A DNA stretch of 41,255 nt, taken from contig JAGAUF010000062.1 of NCBI GenBank assembly GCA_017620885.1, positions 1 through 41,255 on the forward strand, given 5' to 3'. The DNA comes from Muribaculaceae bacterium. Its GTDB lineage: Bacteria > Bacteroidota > Bacteroidia > Bacteroidales > Muribaculaceae. The notes beneath the pieces were generated by a model. It did not search any database and was not told where the DNA came from. It saw nothing but the letters and a program-made list of their open reading frames with translations. Position numbers and translations under genes: made by a program. Shown piece by piece: positions 7,495-15,443 of the stretch (positions are counted from its first letter, which is position 1; each line of letters starts with the position of its first letter).

Positions 7495-8692
7495 CATAAA
7501 AGTAAAATTCCGCCGCAGTGCTTTCGCTGACGGAAAGGGTTCAATCGATTATCAAATTATCAAGGACAGAAAGACGGGCCTGATTCCTACCGGTTACCGA
7601 CTGTTTCCCTCTGAATGGGATGATAAACACAACGCCGTGGGTATTCCCAAAGGTAATGATCGCGAGGAAACGGTCGGCGACATCCGACGGCATATACGTC
7701 ATGACGTCGAGAGACTTGTGAAAATAGACCGCCGCTTCGCCACCGATATGACCGACTATACCGCCGCCGATATTGTTGCCGAGTTCAATCGCTTCCGTAC
7801 GGAATATTCTCTCTTCAGTTATATGGAGAAAATAATAAGTAAGTTCAGGAAGAACGGCAAGATACGCACCTCGGAAACTTATACGGCCACGTTGCGCAGC
7901 TTTCGAAGATTCCGCCACAACGAGGACATTTTGCTCGATTGCATTACCCCTTCGCTGATGGAAGAATATGAGTCATGGCATAGAAATCGCGGAATTTCGC
8001 CCAATACCAGCTCTTTCTATGCCCGCATACTCCGCGCCGTCTATAACCGTGCCGTAGAGAGTGAAATCATAGAGAACCGTTATCCTTTCCGGCACGTATA
8101 TACCGGCGTGGCAAAGACTGTAAAACGTGCTCTTCCGCTCGTCGTCATAAAGAAAATCAAAACATTGGAGCTGTCGGCAAGCCCCGGACTGGATTTCGCG
8201 CGCGATATGTTTCTGCTCAGTTTTTTTCTTCGCGGCATGAGCTTCATCGATATGTCTTTTCTGCGTAAAACTGATCTCAGAGACGGATACGTCGTTTATC
8301 GCAGACGCAAAACCGGGCAACGCCTCACTGTAGAATGGACCAAAGAGATGCAGGCCATACTTGATAAATATCCGGAAAACCACAGTATTTATCTCTTCCC
8401 GATAATACGGCGCGCCGGGATCAATGAGCGATACGCATATCGGAATGTCTCCTATCGTGTTAATTACAACTTGAAGAAGATTGGCCGGATGGTGGGGCTG
8501 ACTATTCCGCTCACGCTCTACGTGGCGCGGCATAGCTGGGCATCTGTCGCCAAAGCCAAGGGCATCCCCATCAGCGTCATTTCCGAAGGGATGGGCCACG
8601 ATTCGGAAGCCACTACGCGCATTTATCTCTCCACGCTCGACACCTCGCTCGTCGATCAAGCCAGTTCTCTCACTCTTCGCTCTCTCGACTGA
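7487..8692 (+). CDS. Site-specific tyrosine recombinase (phage-integrase family)
   Basis: A 401-residue DNA recombinase. It has an N-terminal arm-type domain (1-100), a SAM-like core-binding domain (about 105-205, including LFSYMEKIISKFRKNGKIRT) and a C-terminal catalytic domain (about 215-395). Catalytic residues visible are Arg249 in FLRGMSFIDM, Lys275 in RRKTGQ, Arg348 in YVARHSW, His371 in GMGHDSEATT and the nucleophile Tyr380 in TRIYLS; the first box-II residue is Tyr345, as in many Bacteroides recombinases. These enzymes either integrate mobile elements or invert promoters of surface-polysaccharide genes. No other mobile-element gene is seen, so a local invertase (the flippase gene is adjacent) or a remnant of an element are both possible. 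It ends 8 bases from the convergent mtaB stop. No clear promoter of its own is visible. Confidence 0.92.
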   Translation: MTSIKVKFRRSAFADGKGSIDYQIIKDRKTGLIPTGYRLFPSEWDDKHNAVGIPKGNDREETVGDIRRHIRHDVERLVKIDRRFATDMTDYTAADIVAEFNRFRTEYSLFSYMEKIISKFRKNGKIRTSETYTATLRSFRRFRHNEDILLDCITPSLMEEYESWHRNRGISPNTSSFYARILRAVYNRAVESEIIENRYPFRHVYTGVAKTVKRALPLVVIKKIKTLELSASPGLDFARDMFLLSFFLRGMSFIDMSFLRKTDLRDGYVVYRRRKTGQRLTVEWTKEMQAILDKYPENHSIYLFPIIRRAGINERYAYRNVSYRVNYNLKKIGRMVGLTIPLTLYVARHSWASVAKAKGIPISVISEGMGHDSEATTRIYLSTLDTSLVDQASSLTLRSLD

Positions 8693-8700
8693 TTTTTGCG

Positions 8701-10011
8701 TCAGGCGAGGTCGCGGGTATTGGCTTCGGTGAGGATTATGGGGGTGATGGAGTTAGGCGGCAAAGCGTCGGAATTGGGTAGGGTGACGCGGATATAGTTG
8801 TCGGTGAAGCCGTGGAGAGGGGCGGAGGGGGTGTGGGGATGTTCCCATAGGACGGGACGCTCTGTACCGAAGAAGCTGTCTATGAAGGCGCGCTGACGCT
8901 TCAGAGAAAGGGCTGTAAGCTCGCCGACGCGCCTGTGTTTCTCCTCTTGGCTGACTGCTCCGCCAAGCAGCAGCGCGGCCGTGTCGGGACGCTCGCTGTA
9001 AGGGAAAACATGGAGATGGGCGAAGGGGAGCGATTCGATAAAACGATACGATTTTTCCCACTCTTCAATTGTTTCGCCACGGGCTCCTGCTATGACGTCG
9101 ATGCCGATAAAGGCGTCCGGGATGTATTCTTTGACGGTGTGCAGGCGATCGGCGAAGAGCGCTGTGTCGTAGCGGCGGTTCATCAATTTCAGCACGGCAT
9201 CCGATCCCGACTGCAAGGGAATATGAAAATGCGGCATAAAAGCGCGTGATTCCTCTGCTACCCAGCGGATTATCTCCGGCGTCAGCAGATTGGGCTCTAT
9301 GGATGAGATGCGATAGCGGGCTATCCCTTCGATGTCGTCGAGACGTTTGAGGAGGTCGAGAAAACTCTCTCCCGTGTCGCGTCCGAACTCGCCGATATTG
9401 ACGCCCGTGATGACAATCTCCTTCCCCCCTTCGGCGGCGACATTGCGTGCTTGCGTCACAAGGTCGGCAATTCGTCCCGACCGCGATCGCCCACGAGCCT
9501 TCGGAATCGTGCAATAGGTGCAGAAATAGTCGCAGCCGTCCTGCACCTTAAGGAAATAGCGAGTGCGGTCGCCCCGCTCGCACGACGGAGCGAAACGGTT
9601 GATGTCGCGAAACGGAGTCACCTCCACCTGCTGTGTGTGCTCATTGAGCCAGCGGTCGAGATATTGCGTCATAAAGAGCTTCTCGTTTGACCCCAACACA
9701 ATGTCGACTCCCGGGATAGCGGCAATTTCCGCCGGCTTCAGTTGGGCATAACATCCCGTAACGATGAGCGTAGCCTCCGGATATTTCGAGGCGAGGCGAC
9801 GGATGAGCTGACGCCCCTTCTTGTCGGCCATTTCCGTGACGGAGCAGGTATTGACGACGCAGATGTCGGGCGTTTCCCCTTCGTCGGCGCGTGCAATCCC
9901 TTTTGCGGCAAGAAGTCGCCCGAGAGTCGAGGTCTCGGCGAAATTCAGTTTGCATCCTAAAGTGAAATAAGCCGCCGTGTGCGGCTTTGACGAAAATTCA
10001 TTCATGCTCAT
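8701..10011 (-). CDS. mtaB: tRNA (t6A37) methylthiotransferase MtaB
   Basis: Radical-SAM enzyme that adds a methylthio group to N6-threonylcarbamoyladenosine at position 37 of tRNA. The 436 residues show the MTTase architecture. The N-terminal UPF0004 domain has Cys20 (TLGCKLN), Cys56 (VVNTCSVT) and Cys87 (VTGCYAQ) for the auxiliary iron-sulfur cluster; Cys51 lies just before. The radical-SAM motif is Cys160, Cys164, Cys167 (DGCDYFCTYCTIPKARG), and a C-terminal TRAM-like region ends the protein. The TLGCKLN form and the length fit MtaB better than MiaB or RimO. Start is the ATG at 10011 or the one two codons later. It is alone on the minus strand, with a good promoter just upstream. Confidence 0.93.
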   Translation of the reverse strand: MSMNEFSSKPHTAAYFTLGCKLNFAETSTLGRLLAAKGIARADEGETPDICVVNTCSVTEMADKKGRQLIRRLASKYPEATLIVTGCYAQLKPAEIAAIPGVDIVLGSNEKLFMTQYLDRWLNEHTQQVEVTPFRDINRFAPSCERGDRTRYFLKVQDGCDYFCTYCTIPKARGRSRSGRIADLVTQARNVAAEGGKEIVITGVNIGEFGRDTGESFLDLLKRLDDIEGIARYRISSIEPNLLTPEIIRWVAEESRAFMPHFHIPLQSGSDAVLKLMNRRYDTALFADRLHTVKEYIPDAFIGIDVIAGARGETIEEWEKSYRFIESLPFAHLHVFPYSERPDTAALLLGGAVSQEEKHRRVGELTALSLKRQRAFIDSFFGTERPVLWEHPHTPSAPLHGFTDNYIRVTLPNSDALPPNSITPIILTEANTRDLA

Positions 10012-10034
10012 CCGGGTTGAGATTTTTTACCCTG

Positions 10035-10066
10035 CAAAATTAGCAAAAACAATCGGGACGCACAAG
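10035..10066 (-). promoter_or_regulatory. Promoter of mtaB
   Basis: Minus-strand TAATTTTG (10042-10035) with CTTG (10066-10063) 20 bases upstream. The predicted start is about 15 bases before the mtaB ATG, so the leader is very short. Confidence 0.72.
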
Positions 10067-10410
10067 AACCCCCTCTTCATCCCTCCTTCCTCTCCGCAAG
10101 CTATGTTCTGTGAGTTGTCACATGAGCAGCACAAGCCTTGTGAAAATTTAACCCACTGTATTTGCGTAAGATAAGCGCTTATTTGGAGTGGGTGCTTTGG
10201 TTTGAGCAACTGCTCTGTTACATGAAATTACATGAAATTAGCCCCAAGATGGAATATAACCGATATCTCGTCGGTTTGTGCTCTCGGGAGGTAATTCTGA
10301 CAGTACCATAATGCAAAATTACGAATTTTTCGGCGATTATGCCCATTGTCTTAGAAATATTTGATTGGAGGTGAATCAAAAATTTTTTTGTGGATTTTTT
10401 TGTGGAAAAT
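10067..10410. other. Gene-free stretch with direct repeats and small palindromes
   Basis: No convincing gene on either strand. Visible items are a tandem repeat of CATGAAATTA at 10221-10240, the palindromic TAAGCGCTTA inside a possible hairpin bounded by CCCACT and AGTGGG near 10150-10192, and a minus-strand TAATTTTG at 10321-10314 without a convincing -33 box. An 88-codon minus-strand frame over 10218-10484 crosses the promoter of the next gene and has no recognisable features, so I do not call it. A small RNA is possible but not shown. Confidence 0.4.
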
Positions 10411-10441
10411 TTTGGAAAATAAATTTTTTTTTGTAGCTTTG
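10411..10441 (+). promoter_or_regulatory. Promoter of the first surface-protein gene
   Basis: TAGCTTTG at 10434-10441 with TTTG at 10411-10414, spacing 19, in a very T-rich setting. Transcription should begin near 10448, giving a leader of about 100 bases before the ATG at 10549. Confidence 0.75.
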
Positions 10442-10548
10442 CGCGCGAAAGCGTTTTGTAACCGCTATAATAAACGCGATTCAATGATTAGTGTTAAATA
10501 GTCTTTGCTCTTTTCCCACGAGAGTTCGAGACAAAACTCAAAATTTTT

Positions 10549-12927
10549 ATGTTAAAAGTCTACAAATTCGCAGCGGCGATGATTCTTTCGGCAATTGCAT
10601 TGACAATGGCCGCGCCGCAGGCGTCAGCGCAGACGACGGAAGAGCCCGAGGTGCCTGCCGATACTCTGCCTGGCCACAGCCCGTCTGGGGTTGTAAATGC
10701 CTTCGATTTCCCCGAAGGTATGAACACATTCCGTATCAACGGAGAATACAGCATCAATCGTTCATTCAAGGGGGGGGTCTCTCTTTATCGCGGAAATGAG
10801 TTGATCCGCATTATCCCCGCCTCCAATATGGAGCGTTTGGCTACGTGGGTAGATGCCGGTGAGGGCGGCTCGCGCGCTGACTATGGCTATGTGCTCGTGC
10901 AATTTTGGGACAAGACAACCGACCCTGCGAGCGCCAATGGCACATATCGTGTAAAAGTGCCGGAAGGCATCTTCTTTACCAACAGGGAACAGACCACTAC
11001 CAACCCCGAATGGGAATTTACCGTCAAGGTGGCCGGAAGCTCGCACAGCGAAGTGAAACTGGAACCGGCTGATATGAGTTCGCTCAGTCGTCTTGACAAA
11101 ATCGTGCTTACATTGCCGGATTTGGAAAACTACCGGTGGTATACGAACACGACTCATTCAATCTACATCGAGGAGTCTTTCGGCGACATAGCAAACAACA
11201 ATTGCACGTTTGAATATGACGGCAACAAGTGTATCATCACTCCCTCGACTCCGATCACGACGACCGGTATATATTATCTCCACATCCCGAGCGCATTTTA
11301 TCTTTACAAAGATGGTGACGGTAATTTCGTAGGGGCAAGTTCTTCACGTGTTACCTATTATATAGCTCCTGATATGAGCGCCGGCGTTACTGTCACGCCC
11401 GACAACAAGGAGCCGCTGATGTATCTCTCCGGCAAAATCGTTGAAGGAGTCAATCGCTATGTATATTTCACGCTCACTCTTCCCGATCCGGTGGTATACA
11501 CCCTGATGGAGAAACCGAAATTCTATGAGCTGGACGAGAACGGTATGATAGGTAAAGAACCGGTCCAGCAGTTCTATATCGTTAAGGATCCTCAGGATTC
11601 CAAGACGATATATATCACGTCGTTCGATTTTGTTGATCCGTCAAATCCGGAGGCCGGCGACCTTATGCTTCCAGAGGGAAAATACTCTCTTGTTATTCCT
11701 CGCAACGCCTACTATGTCAATGTCACGAAGGAGGACGAAACGACCTCTATGGAGCCCAATGCCGAGTATTGTATAAATTATACAGTCGGCTTCAATGATC
11801 GTTTCCCGATGATAGTTTATCCTGAGGACGGCGAGACTCTGAACAATATCGAGTTCATCTCGATTACTTTTGACGAAGGCAACGAAATTACGTTGAAGGG
11901 CAACGCCTACGCACATCTCAGCAACGGCATAACGGAATATGCGCTTGTCGGCAAGGTAACAGAAGACCTTCCCAACGAGGTGCGTTTCGAGCTGCCTTAT
12001 CCTCTGACTGAAGCCGGCGAATGGAGCTTCTCTACCCCCGCGGGCAAATTCTACATCAACGGCAACGCCACGAGCGCAACGGCAAAATATACCGTCGATC
12101 CCAATGCCATCGTTCTCGACCGTACGCTGACGGTTGAACCCGGCGAAGGTGAACTCGAATCCCTGCAAGTTTTCAAAATCCGCTTCAAGGCTTATCCGAA
12201 AGCAACTGAATACGGACAGGTAGGTGGCTCGATCAGTCTGACGAAAGACGGCGAAGAGCTTACAATCCCCGTGAAATACTGGTCAGTGGACGATAGCTGT
12301 CTGCTGCTCGATATGGAAACGCCTCTGACTGAAGCCGGCACATACGTGCTCACTATCGAATCGAACACTATTTCAGCAACTACTGAGGACGGTCATAACG
12401 TGCTCAACAAAGAAGCCAAATTCACATATACCATCAAGGAGGCTGAGCCGGAACAACCGGTTGAAATTGCCAAGCCTGCCATCACGCCGGCCGACGGCAA
12501 GATGACTTCGACTCAGGAGTTTGTTCTTACTCTTCCTGAAGGTGAGAAGATCACTGAAGTAAAGGGCGAAGCACGTCTTTATCCGAAGGATGAGCGTTCT
12601 ACCGAATGGGTTTACAACGCAGTTAAGACTACGGACAATACGATCACTCTGACGCTCGCCGAGGGTCAGCCCGAGATCGTCGCCGGTAATTATCAGCTCG
12701 TTACGCCTGCCGAACTCTTCAAGACCGAGACCGGCATAGCTGTCGAATACGTTTACGATTTTGAATGTATAACGGATACTGTTGAGGGTGTGGTAGTTGA
12801 TAATGCTCCCGCTGATGTCTACAATGCTGCCGGTATCTGCGTTCTCCGTAATGCAGATGAGGAGGCTGTACGTACTCTCGACAAGGGCCTTTATATCTAC
12901 AAGGGACGCAAGCTTATCATCAAGTAA
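10549..12927 (+). CDS. Large secreted beta-domain surface protein with C-terminal sorting-like tail (paralogue 1)
   Basis: A 792-residue protein of unknown function. It has a signal peptide (hydrophobic core about 8-22, likely cut after ASA near residue 27). The body is acidic and strand-rich, with several repeated modules of about 90-100 residues that resemble Ig-like domains. Examples are the segment from YPEDGETLNNIEFISITFDEG, the one from VEPGEGELESLQVFKIRF, and the one from ITPADGKMTSTQEFVLTLPEG; modules end in phrases such as PLTEAGEWSFSTPAG or PLTEAGTYVLTI. The last 40 residues (ADVYNAAGICVLRNADEE, then LDKGLYIYKGRKLIIK) look like the type IX secretion C-terminal sorting tail of Bacteroidetes (YN-x-x-G, then KG-L/I-Y). 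This suggests export to the outer surface, but no secretion genes are in the window. The next gene is a paralogue with nearly the same tail. Carbohydrate or protein binding is possible; nothing shows an enzyme. Confidence 0.8.
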   Translation: MLKVYKFAAAMILSAIALTMAAPQASAQTTEEPEVPADTLPGHSPSGVVNAFDFPEGMNTFRINGEYSINRSFKGGVSLYRGNELIRIIPASNMERLATWVDAGEGGSRADYGYVLVQFWDKTTDPASANGTYRVKVPEGIFFTNREQTTTNPEWEFTVKVAGSSHSEVKLEPADMSSLSRLDKIVLTLPDLENYRWYTNTTHSIYIEESFGDIANNNCTFEYDGNKCIITPSTPITTTGIYYLHIPSAFYLYKDGDGNFVGASSSRVTYYIAPDMSAGVTVTPDNKEPLMYLSGKIVEGVNRYVYFTLTLPDPVVYTLMEKPKFYELDENGMIGKEPVQQFYIVKDPQDSKTIYITSFDFVDPSNPEAGDLMLPEGKYSLVIPRNAYYVNVTKEDETTSMEPNAEYCINYTVGFNDRFPMIVYPEDGETLNNIEFISITFDEGNEITLKGNAYAHLSNGITEYALVGKVTEDLPNEVRFELPYPLTEAGEWSFSTPAGKFYINGNATSATAKYTVDPNAIVLDRTLTVEPGEGELESLQVFKIRFKAYPKATEYGQVGGSISLTKDGEELTIPVKYWSVDDSCLLLDMETPLTEAGTYVLTIESNTISATTEDGHNVLNKEAKFTYTIKEAEPEQPVEIAKPAITPADGKMTSTQEFVLTLPEGEKITEVKGEARLYPKDERSTEWVYNAVKTTDNTITLTLAEGQPEIVAGNYQLVTPAELFKTETGIAVEYVYDFECITDTVEGVVVDNAPADVYNAAGICVLRNADEEAVRTLDKGLYIYKGRKLIIK

Positions 12928-12957
12928 GCGACTTTTATAGATTTTCATAACCTTTTT

Positions 12958-12995
12958 GGGGGGCGTTTCAAAAATGAGATTTTGGAGCGCCCTCC
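12958..12995 (+). terminator. 3' hairpin after surface-protein gene 1
   Basis: Sixteen consecutive pairs (12958-12973 with 12980-12995, including three G-U) close a 6-base loop, ATGAGA. It starts 30 bases after the stop codon. The following TTGGATTTATTGG is a weak U tract, so it may work as a terminator or mainly protect the mRNA end. The gene-free stretch 12928-13236 otherwise holds only the promoter at 13081 and a leader. Confidence 0.65.
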
Positions 12996-13080
12996 TTGGA
13001 TTTATTGGTGAGCCGGTTCGTTGTTGCCGTCGTCGTTGTTTCTGCTGTTTTGGAAGCTTCCAATAATTTTTAATACTATT

Positions 13081-13112
13081 TTTGGGATGTAAGCGAAAAA
13101 GTATTAATTTTG
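13081..13112 (+). promoter_or_regulatory. Promoter of the second surface-protein gene
   Basis: TTTG at 13081-13084 and TAATTTTG at 13105-13112, spacing 20, an exact match. The leader to the ATG at 13237 is about 118 bases and AT-rich. The paralogue pair thus has separate promoters. Confidence 0.8.
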
Positions 13113-13236
13113 TGGCATCTATCGCAACGAATAGAAGTTAAAACTCAAATACCGCGGTTTGCTGATAGATGAATTAGAAATTTATACTGCGATTTTAGTG
13201 ACGAATTAATTGTTTAACCAAAAAATAATATCGTAA

Positions 13237-15291
13237 ATGAAAAAATTTACCACAACCTTGTGTCTGGCTGTTATGGCGCTGATTTTCGGCGTCACCGCAT
13301 CCGCACAGGAAACGCCTCAGGTTCCCTCTCACTATCCTACGGGGACGGTGGATCTTGTAAATATAGATCCTTCCGGTATGAACTTCTTTGAGATTTACGG
13401 GACGTATACCGTTAACCGCGAGTTTAACGGATTCGCGCAGCTGTTCCGCGACGGAGTCCTTCTCCGCCAGCTCCCTTTCACCAACGAGGAGAGAGTATAC
13501 ACCCACGTTGTGGACGGATTCACGGAGACGAGACATGTCCCCGGTCCCGCCTATTTCGAGTTTTACCAGAAATCAAGTGATCCCGGAAGCCTCCCCGGTG
13601 TCTATACGGTAAAGATCCCCGCCGGCGCCCTCTTCACCAACGCTGAACAGACTGAAACCAACCCTGAATGGGAATTCACTGTTAAGTGTGAGGGTATGGT
13701 GGCAAATGTATCGGTTTTCCCCGAGCCCGGAAAAACATATTCCAAACTCGAAGCCTTCAGGTTCACTATCCCCGAAGGTCCTTTGTGCCGTTTTGCTGAG
13801 CCTGTCGGAACTCCCGGCGCCGATGGCAGCAATATTCCTTTCCTTGAGTCACTATATGGCGACGGTGAAGGATCGCTTGAACTCAACATCACTCACGAGG
13901 GCAATGTTGCCGTGATGACATTCAAGGAGCCGATGACCACCCCCGGAATATATTTCCTCAATATCCCCGCAGGATTCTATGAGATCAACGAAGGCACGGA
14001 GGAGGAACCTGTCTGGGAGGGCAACAAGCATATTGACTACCGCTATCTCGTAGCTCTGGATCTGAGTGAAGGCATCACCATTACGCCCGATCCCAAAGAG
14101 ACGCAGATGTATTTTAAGTCTGAACTGAAAACTGTCAATTCCGCCGGCGCACAGCGCTATGTTCTCTTCGAGATGACGCTCCCCGAGCCTTATACTTACG
14201 TGCTGATGTCCAGGCCTTATATCTCGCCCCTTGGCGAAGACGGCCAGCCTACTGGAGAACAGCTCATCAAATTAGGCCTTTTCGGTAATAAGGAAGAGAA
14301 TCCCAATCTCCTTTATGTCTGCAATACTGCTATTCCGCAGCAAGGCGAAGATCCCTCTGTGGGCGACTTTATGCCCGCTCCCGGTGACTATGCTCTCGTA
14401 TTCCCGGCCAACTGCTATCAGACTACGGCAGGACGTAACGGTGAGTTCTTCTTTTCATACATCATTGGTGTAAATGAAGACTTTAAGGTTACCGTTTTTC
14501 CCGCCAACGGTGCGAAACTCAAAAATCTCAAGACCGTTACCGTAAGCTATGACGAGGGAATGGAAATCGTCATGGGCCCGAAAGCCTACGCACATATCAC
14601 CAACGGCATCACTGAATATGCTGTAAAGGGTGAATTCGTTGAAGGCCTTTCCAATGAGGTACGCTTCAAGATACCTTTCGGTATCAGTGAAGCAGGCGAA
14701 TGGCTCTTCTCCACTCCTGCCGAGGATTATACCGTCAATGGTATGGAGACGGGTGCAAGCGCCAAGTATGTAATCGACCCGGAACTTCCGGAACTCGGTG
14801 CAGAGATGGCTGTTTCTCCCGCAGAGGGTATGCTCGATGAGCTTCAGGTGATTCGCATCAGCTTCCCCGCATACGAATCTATCGAGGCTATCGCTCAGAC
14901 CGGTGGTAAAATCACACTTACGAAGGTAGGTGAGACTCCCGAAGAAATCAATATCCCCGTGAAATATTTCAATGCCGAGGAGAAATGCTTCTACCTTGAC
15001 CTTGAAACTCCCATCATCGAAAAAGGAACTTATAAGCTGGCAATCGAAGCTGACGCTCTTGAAGTGCTCATCGATTCCGAGAATGAAATCAGCTTCCTCG
15101 CTGGTGGCAAGACTTTCACTTGGCAGGTATCCGGCAACAATGGTGTAGAAGGCATCGAGGCTAATGACGCTCCTGCTGACGTTTACAACGCAGCCGGTAT
15201 CTGTGTTCTGCGCAACGCAGACGAAGAGGCAGTTCGCGCTCTCGACAAGGGCCTTTACATCTACAAGGGTCGTAAGCTTATCGTTAAATAA
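13237..15291 (+). CDS. Large secreted beta-domain surface protein with C-terminal sorting-like tail (paralogue 2)
   Basis: A 684-residue paralogue of the preceding protein. The signal peptide core is LCLAVMALIFGV, with a likely cut after ASA near 23. Colinear similarity runs through the whole length: a shared opening pattern (SPSGVVN versus YPTGTVD, then GMN-F-x-I-x-G-x-Y), FTN-x-EQT-x-TNPEWEFTVK in both, GIYYLHIPS versus GIYFLNIPA, NAYAHLSNGITEYAL versus KAYAHITNGITEYAV, and the same module endings (EAGEWLFSTPAEDY). It lacks about 100 residues present in paralogue 1, mainly one C-terminal module. The final 40 residues match paralogue 1 at 38 positions although the DNA differs at many third codon positions. 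Function is unknown; probable outer-surface protein. It has its own promoter and 3' hairpin. Confidence 0.8.
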   Translation: MKKFTTTLCLAVMALIFGVTASAQETPQVPSHYPTGTVDLVNIDPSGMNFFEIYGTYTVNREFNGFAQLFRDGVLLRQLPFTNEERVYTHVVDGFTETRHVPGPAYFEFYQKSSDPGSLPGVYTVKIPAGALFTNAEQTETNPEWEFTVKCEGMVANVSVFPEPGKTYSKLEAFRFTIPEGPLCRFAEPVGTPGADGSNIPFLESLYGDGEGSLELNITHEGNVAVMTFKEPMTTPGIYFLNIPAGFYEINEGTEEEPVWEGNKHIDYRYLVALDLSEGITITPDPKETQMYFKSELKTVNSAGAQRYVLFEMTLPEPYTYVLMSRPYISPLGEDGQPTGEQLIKLGLFGNKEENPNLLYVCNTAIPQQGEDPSVGDFMPAPGDYALVFPANCYQTTAGRNGEFFFSYIIGVNEDFKVTVFPANGAKLKNLKTVTVSYDEGMEIVMGPKAYAHITNGITEYAVKGEFVEGLSNEVRFKIPFGISEAGEWLFSTPAEDYTVNGMETGASAKYVIDPELPELGAEMAVSPAEGMLDELQVIRISFPAYESIEAIAQTGGKITLTKVGETPEEINIPVKYFNAEEKCFYLDLETPIIEKGTYKLAIEADALEVLIDSENEISFLAGGKTFTWQVSGNNGVEGIEANDAPADVYNAAGICVLRNADEEAVRALDKGLYIYKGRKLIVK

Positions 15292-15315
15292 GCGATAGAA
15301 CTTAAGATTTTAAAG

Positions 15316-15348
15316 AGAAGGCGTTTCGGAGAGTCCGAAGCGCCTTCT
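15316..15348 (+). terminator. 3' hairpin after surface-protein gene 2
   Basis: Fifteen consecutive pairs (15316-15330 with 15334-15348, one G-U) around the loop GAG, 25 bases after the stop, followed by TCGGCTCT. The stem shares the GGCGTTTC/GCGCC core with the hairpin after paralogue 1. Good stem, weak U tract. Confidence 0.68.
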
Positions 15349-15393
15349 TCGGCTCTGTGCCGTGCGGATGTGTTGCGCGTCTTGTAACCGGAC

Positions 15394-15424
15394 TTTCGGA
15401 TTCGCGGGAAAATGATTAATTTTG
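15394..15424 (+). promoter_or_regulatory. Promoter of the acyltransferase gene
   Basis: TTTC at 15394-15397 and TAATTTTG at 15417-15424, spacing 19. It sits 20 bases before the ATG, so the leader is only about a dozen bases and no Shine-Dalgarno site is present. Confidence 0.7.
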
Positions 15425-15443
15425 TGGCTGGAAAAAACAAATT

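Noticed and set aside
10218-10484. An 88-codon minus-strand frame beginning MNRVYYSGYKTL
   Set aside because: It overlaps the strong plus-strand promoter at 10411-10441, has no start signals or recognisable family, and its composition simply reflects AT-rich DNA.
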